Shown here: positions 35,662 to 38,547 of the stretch, piece by piece | Layout: every line of letters starts with the position of its first letter | Position numbering within the stretch: position 1 is the stretch's first letter | Origin: Nitrospira sp. | GTDB lineage: Bacteria > Nitrospirota > Nitrospiria > Nitrospirales > Nitrospiraceae | Direction of reading: 5' to 3' | DNA length: 38,547 bases | Assembly (NCBI GenBank): GCA_016788885.1 | Contig: JAEURX010000049.1 | Span: forward strand, 1 to 38,547 | Made by a program: the position numbers and the translations under genes | The notes under the pieces: model-generated | The model's database searches: none | Told to the model about the DNA's origin: nothing | The model's input: only the letters and a program-made list of their open reading frames with translations

Positions 35662-35851
35662 CAGGATACGGAAAAAGTCCGCCAGCGGCGTTCTCGCGTC
35701 GCTCAGGGGCTCACCGTACCTCAAGAGTACGATTCGCCCTGGGACACTGGGCGCTCACCGACTCGCGCCCGTCCGCAGACGTGACGCTCATTCTTCTTCG
35801 CGTCGCAGACCTTACTGCGGCCTTGCTGGACGGCCTTTTTGCGCATCCTGC
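35661..35851 (-). repeat. Inverted-repeat element A (191 bp) touching the RND stop codon
   Basis: Matched terminal inverted repeats of 26-27 bp: 35661-35686 and 35825-35851, differing at four positions and one indel. The end nearest the RND gene carries, on the minus strand, GCGAGAACGCCGCTGGCGG, the shared end motif of the family. On that strand a T5 run follows the motif. The element starts on the last base of the RND stop codon. With element B it fills the 35662-36117 non-coding stretch; no gene is seen there. Confidence 0.75.
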
Positions 35852-35934
35852 GGGTTGCCGTCAACCCGACAAGGCACAGAATCACAGCATTCTCGAAAGC
35901 GCGTGGCCCTATGTTTTGGGATTTGCAGGCTGTT

Positions 35935-36117
35935 CAGAAAGGCTGTCCAGCAAGGCTGCAGGAAGCGCGGCGACTGAGGAGGTACAAACCAAACTTCGAT
36001 TGACCCGTTCGCCGCTTTAGATATTCCTGGCGAACGGATAAACCCCACCAGTAATCCCGTTTTACCACTTGTACGTCGCAAGGAGACGTGCGACTGAGAA
36101 CGCCGCTGGCGGTTTTT
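35935..36117 (+). repeat. Inverted-repeat element B (~183 bp) abutting the SCP2 gene stop
   Basis: The left end AGAAAGGCTGTCCAGC (from ~35936) and the right end GCTGGCGGTTTTTCTA (36105-36120) are loosely complementary. The interior is a diverged copy of element D at 37487-37683, sharing long stretches such as CTGAGGAGGTACAAACCAAA. It contains a 9-bp stem CCGTTCGCC/GGCGAACGG and a 6-bp stem GTCGCA/TGCGAC. GAGAACGCCGCTGGCGG then TTTTT at the right end is terminator-like on the plus strand. Confidence 0.72.
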
Positions 36118-36462
36118 CTAGGGACGGAGACTGGGGAAGAGCGAGGCCAGCTGAAGCGCCAGCCCCATATCACCGCTGATGCGGAGCCGACCGGTCATCG
36201 CGATCATGGTGCCGCTGACCTGACCGTTCAATACCCGTAGACAATCCTCACCGGACATTGCCAGCGTGACATTCGGGTCCGGATGGACCCCTTCAGACAC
36301 CTGACAGGCGCCATCTCGAATCTGGAGTTGGTACTGTCCGCCGTCGGCCCCGTTCAAATCGAACTGGTAGACGACATCCAGGCCCTCGGCCGCCTCAGGA
36401 TCCAGCTTGCCAGGAAGCGTGGCAAAGAAGGCCTGCACTGTTTTCGGTTGAGAGTGAGTCAT
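36118..36462 (-). CDS. SCP2 sterol-binding domain protein
   Basis: 114 residues from ATG 36462. A single SCP2-like domain: VQAFFATLPGKLDPEAAEGLDVVYQFDLNGADGGQYQLQIRDG, then VTLAMSGEDCLRVLNGQVSGTMIAMTGRLRISGDMGLALQLASLF. The G-x-M-x-x-M-x-G-R-(L)-x-I-x-G-D pattern is typical. Such stand-alone domains bind lipids or acyl chains in the cytoplasm; the ligand is unknown. The upstream frame to 36606 has no family features. The TAG is at the edge of element B. The AdoMetDC-like gene ends 51 bp upstream on the same strand. Confidence 0.88.
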   Translation of the reverse strand: MTHSQPKTVQAFFATLPGKLDPEAAEGLDVVYQFDLNGADGGQYQLQIRDGACQVSEGVHPDPNVTLAMSGEDCLRVLNGQVSGTMIAMTGRLRISGDMGLALQLASLFPSLRP

Positions 36463-36512
36463 GCGATGGCGCCCCGGCGAGCATACGTCCCCGCCGGGGC
36501 GTACATACTCGG

Positions 36513-36956
36513 CTAGTACCGCAACATAGCCCGGTGGCTTGAACGACGGGCACCGAAGAAGGCCTTGGAGAACTCTTCGACGACGGTCGGCTCGTACCCC
36601 TTGCAACTGAAAATATCGAGATAGGCGCTATTGGTATCGTTGGCGAAATGCCCGCTGATCAGGGAGGTCTCGATCAACTGCACCATGCTGTAGCCCGCCA
36701 CGCGCCCTTCGCCGAAATTCACGATCTGGCAGGTGCCATATCGCTTCATTTCGATCAATTCACAGAGCTGTACCACGTAGGCTTCGATCTGTTTGGCGTC
36801 GCGAATGCGCTCGGGAATGCAATCGTGGAGGTCTACGGAGGTGCAAATGCCCCAGGCCTTGCCGGGTCCGACGGAGTCCGGATGGACCGCGGAGTCAGCA
36901 ATCCTGGCTGAAGATGATGAGATGTCGTCGGAGGTGGCACCTTCGGCGTTGTGCAT
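36513..36956 (-). CDS. S-adenosylmethionine decarboxylase-like pyruvoyl proenzyme (SpeH/SpeD homologue)
   Basis: 147 residues from ATG 36956. After a polar N-terminal 30 residues the AdoMetDC fold begins (WGICTSVDLHDCIPERIRDAKQIEAYVVQLCELIE). The active-site segment reads LIETSLISGHF, then AYLDIFSCKGYEP. Aligning to bacterial SpeH, S98 sits at the self-cleavage serine, H103 at +5 and C118 at +20, exactly the spacing of S63/H68/C83 in the Thermotoga enzyme. The usual ESH...HTWPE is replaced by ETS...HFAND, so substrate binding should differ. No spermidine synthase is nearby. Transcribed from a strong promoter at 37011-37039. Confidence 0.75.
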   Translation of the reverse strand: MHNAEGATSDDISSSSARIADSAVHPDSVGPGKAWGICTSVDLHDCIPERIRDAKQIEAYVVQLCELIEMKRYGTCQIVNFGEGRVAGYSMVQLIETSLISGHFANDTNSAYLDIFSCKGYEPTVVEEFSKAFFGARRSSHRAMLRY

Positions 36957-37010
36957 ATGCGATACGACCTTTCTGTTGGGGGTGGTGGGAGTGGTGAAGC
37001 ATGTATTTGC

Positions 37011-37039
37011 ACTATACTCAACGTTTGAAACACTGTAAA
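37011..37039 (-). promoter_or_regulatory. Sigma70 promoter of the AdoMetDC-like gene
   Basis: On the minus strand TTTACA (37039-37034) is 17 bp from TATAGT (37016-37011), 5 of 6 matches each. It lies in an AT-rich patch that contrasts with the GC-rich surroundings. The predicted leader is about 48 nt, with AAGG before the ATG at 36956. Confidence 0.7.
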
Positions 37040-37074
37040 TATTTATCTCCGAAATTTCTCGCGCCGCGCGCGCA

Positions 37075-37104
37075 TTGACAAACTTGCGACCCCTTAGCGA
37101 GAAT
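37075..37104 (+). promoter_or_regulatory. Promoter-like TTGACA/GAGAAT upstream of the zinc-ribbon gene
   Basis: TTGACA (37075-37080) and GAGAAT (37099-37104) are 18 bp apart. Transcription would begin about 37111, next to the second in-frame ATG at 37112, suggesting a leaderless mRNA from that codon. Speculative because the -10 matches only 4 of 6. Confidence 0.35.
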
Positions 37105-37297
37105 GCCGCCCATGAGTGATACATCCACAACCAAGTCCACTGCCTCAGCACCGACCGCTGAATTGCCCGACCGCCTGTGCACCTGGTGCAAGGTGGCCAT
37201 GACCAAACGCCTGGTCGCCGGCGGCCAATTCGTTCACTACACCTGCCCCAAGTGCGTCTTTCAGCACACTACCAAGCGAACGCCACAAGCCCAATAG
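37103..37297 (+). CDS. Small zinc-ribbon-like protein
   Basis: 64 residues from ATG 37103, or 61 from the ATG at 37112. A Thr/Ser/Ala-rich N-terminal tail of about 20 residues precedes CTWC (C26, C29) and CPKC (C48, C51), a four-cysteine zinc-ribbon arrangement. Function unknown; such proteins often bind nucleic acid or protein partners. Divergent from the AdoMetDC-like gene. A possible terminator follows (T7 at 37336-37342). Confidence 0.7.
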   Translation: MPPMSDTSTTKSTASAPTAELPDRLCTWCKVAMTKRLVAGGQFVHYTCPKCVFQHTTKRTPQAQ

Positions 37298-37304
37298 TTC
37301 CTTC

Positions 37305-37342
37305 GGCGCGCCGTGTGGATAATTCTAGCGCCCCCTTTTTTT
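37305..37342 (+). terminator. Possible intrinsic terminator of the zinc-ribbon gene
   Basis: GGCGC (37305-37309) can pair with GCGCC (37328-37332) over an 18-nt loop, followed by CCC and a run of seven T (37336-37342), 8-45 bp after the stop at 37297. The stem is short, so only the T-run argues strongly. The rest of 37298-37684 is filled by repeat elements C and D; no gene is seen. Confidence 0.4.
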
Positions 37343-37350
37343 AGGTGACC

Positions 37351-37476
37351 GGTAGCCAGACTCATCAAAGCGGTCGCGAACAAGACCCCAACTAGCGAAT
37401 GATGGAGGCGTCCTGTTTTTGTCCGTCGAAGGAGTGAACGACCCGAGAACGCCGTTGGCGGCCCTATTCGGGTAAC
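37351..37476 (+). repeat. Decayed inverted-repeat element C (~126 bp)
   Basis: The left part matches the start of element D in direct orientation (ATCAAAGCGGTCG versus ATCAAAGAGGTCG). The right part carries GAGAACGCCGTTGGCGG, the shared family end. The interior is shortened compared with B and D, and the inverted ends are weak, so this reads as a degenerate copy in tandem with element D. Confidence 0.55.
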
Positions 37477-37486
37477 CTGGCATCCA

Positions 37487-37683
37487 GGCCGATCAAAGAG
37501 GTCGTCCAGCAGGCCGCAGGAAGCATGACGACTGAGGAGGTACAAACCAAACTTCGTTCGACCCGTTCGCCGCTTGAGATATACCTGGCGAACGGATAAA
37601 CCCCGCCAGTAGTCCCTTTCACCACTGTACGTCGCAGGGAGGCGTGCGACCGAGAACGCCGCTGGCGCCCTCTTTCATCGGCC
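37487..37683 (+). repeat. Inverted-repeat element D (197 bp), 1 base from the oxidoreductase stop
   Basis: Terminal inverted repeats 37487-37510 and 37661-37683 match over about 23 bp with two mismatches and one indel (inner part AAAGAGGTCGTCCAGC). The interior has the perfect 9-bp stem CCGTTCGCC/GGCGAACGG and the 6-bp stem GTCGCA/TGCGAC, both kept in element B despite loop changes. GAGAACGCCGCTGG lies at the right end, which stops 1 base from the stop codon of the minus-strand gene at 37685. Confidence 0.78.
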
Positions 37684-37684
37684 G

Positions 37685-38401
37685 TCACTCGTCGTAGTAT
37701 TTTTCGCGGTAGATCGGACACAATCCTTTGGCGTGGAGTCTGGCCGTCACATCCTTGATCATCGCGCTCCCCCCGCAGAGGTACACCGCAAGATTGGCAA
37801 CGGATCCAATCCGTTCATCGATCAACGCCGTCACGCGCCCTGTCGCTCCCTGCCACCCCGGCTCCGGCCTAGACAGCGTCGTCACGACGGTAAAGTGGGG
37901 ATGGATCGCGGCCAGCGCAGCCCATTCATCCTGCCAGTAGAGATCTCGTTGGCTACGAAGCCCCCAGAACAGCGTGACCGGCCGATCCGGCTGCCGCTGC
38001 AATTGCGCCAGGATCATACTCCGCATAGGCGCGATGCCGGTTCCCGTTGCGACGAACAACAGATCCTTCGTCCCGTCGTCCCGAAGATAAAAGGCGCCCG
38101 CTGGTCCCTTGAACGACGTCCGCTCCCCTTCACGCAGGCTAAACAGGTAGCTCGAACCGGGCCCTCCCTGAACGAGATTGAGGACAAGGAGGATTCGATC
38201 TTGCTGCTCCGGCGGCGACGCAGACGCAATGGAGTACGGTCTGGTCACGGGACGGGGTTGCCCTTCCTTCGGCACCTCGAACGAAACGAACTGTCCGGCT
38301 TTACAGGTAAGCGTCGGTGGGTCTAGAAGGCGCAGCTCAATCGCCCGCACGTCATGCGTCAGATCCTGAATGCGGCTCACTTCGGCCGTACACGTATTCA
38401 T
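37685..38401 (-). CDS. FAD/NAD(P)-binding oxidoreductase (ferredoxin reductase type)
   Basis: 238 residues from ATG 38401. The N-terminal FAD barrel has FVSFEVPKEGQ...RPYSIAS (R54-P-Y-S57 binds the flavin). The NAD(P) domain has VATGTGIAPMRSMI (GTGIAP 120-125) and the C-terminal YLCGGSAMIKDV. No 2Fe-2S domain is attached, so electrons must pass to a separate protein, often a ferredoxin or an oxygenase component. A TTG three codons upstream is a weaker start. The partner cannot be named from this window; the next gene is cut by the edge. Confidence 0.88.
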   Translation of the reverse strand: MNTCTAEVSRIQDLTHDVRAIELRLLDPPTLTCKAGQFVSFEVPKEGQPRPVTRPYSIASASPPEQQDRILLVLNLVQGGPGSSYLFSLREGERTSFKGPAGAFYLRDDGTKDLLFVATGTGIAPMRSMILAQLQRQPDRPVTLFWGLRSQRDLYWQDEWAALAAIHPHFTVVTTLSRPEPGWQGATGRVTALIDERIGSVANLAVYLCGGSAMIKDVTARLHAKGLCPIYREKYYDE

Positions 38402-38443
38402 CGTTTCCAACCTGGGGAGATGTGACTGGAGCGGAAGATCCGG

Positions 38444-38536
38444 TTAGCCTCGCCCGGACGGCAGCAACAGGTGCGTCTCATAACTCATGATACCAAGAAA
38501 TGCGGCGAGGCCGAGATAGTACAGGCCATAACTCAT
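38444..38536 (-). CDS. Small membrane ORF at the window edge (30 codons, or the end of a longer gene)
   Basis: From ATG 38536 it reads MSYGLYYLGLAAFLGIMSYE and ends in a short polar tail at TAA 38444. One hydrophobic helix fills most of it. The frame is open to the window end, so it may instead be the C-terminus of a larger protein. It lies 42 bp before the oxidoreductase ATG on the same strand. No family recognised. Confidence 0.45.
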   Translation of the reverse strand: MSYGLYYLGLAAFLGIMSYETHLLLPSGRG

Positions 38537-38547
38537 CTTGGTCGAAA

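Noticed and set aside
35781..36020. 79-codon open frame inside the 35.7-36.0 kb intergenic region
   Set aside because: It spans repeat elements A and B; no protein features.
37314..37322. Isolated perfect DnaA box (TGTGGATAA)
   Set aside because: Single 9-mer without companions; may be chance.
37261..37545. Minus-strand open frames through elements C and D
   Set aside because: They follow the repeats and have no recognisable domain; the repeats vary by indels between copies, which argues against coding.
1..38547. CRISPR arrays, tRNA/rRNA genes, transposase genes, prophage genes
   Set aside because: Looked for and not seen; only short non-coding inverted-repeat elements are present.

Overview
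The window looks like a chromosomal segment of a GC-rich, Gram-negative-type bacterium, most likely Nitrospirota (Nitrospira-like). That placement is an inference from gene content, protein character and a family of short intergenic repeats. No 16S rRNA or other decisive marker is present.

Left third (1-15275, all minus strand): an almost complete dcw (division and cell wall) cluster. It is transcribed leftward from a strong sigma70-type promoter near 15287-15314, in the order rsmH, ftsL, ftsI, murE, murF, mraY, murD, ftsW, murG, murC, murB, ddl, ftsQ, ftsA (cut by the window edge). Most genes overlap by a few bases or sit within a few bases of each other. mraZ, which normally heads such clusters, is absent, yet three TGGGN repeats at exact 10-bp spacing (the MraZ-box pattern) lie between the promoter and rsmH. 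Upstream of the promoter are an AT-rich tract and a group of DnaA-box-like 9-mers.

Middle (15688-23601): asnS, a secreted protein with degenerate repeats, a seven-Asp-box lipoprotein, yajQ, a CstA-type transporter, a PilZ protein and an alpha/beta hydrolase.

23673-29200 (minus strand): a six-gene operon that reads as a lipid head-group pathway. It encodes a split phosphonopyruvate-type decarboxylase, a PhnW-like transaminase, a PntC/LicC-like nucleotidyltransferase, a nucleotidyltransferase-CDP-alcohol phosphatidyltransferase fusion and a flippase-like membrane protein. A TATAAT promoter precedes it. The expected first enzyme, PEP mutase, is not in the window.

Right third: two tandem paralogous secreted proteins, a TetR-adaptor-RND efflux operon with a palindromic operator candidate, an SCP2-domain protein, a SpeH/AdoMetDC-like proenzyme with an altered substrate loop, a small zinc-ribbon protein, a flavin reductase-type oxidoreductase and a 30-codon membrane ORF at the edge.

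The most unusual structural signal is a family of about 120-200 bp elements with matched terminal inverted repeats (19283-19405, 35661-35851, 35935-36117, 37351-37476, 37487-37683). In four of the five, the same end of the element abuts the stop codon of a gene within 0-3 bases.
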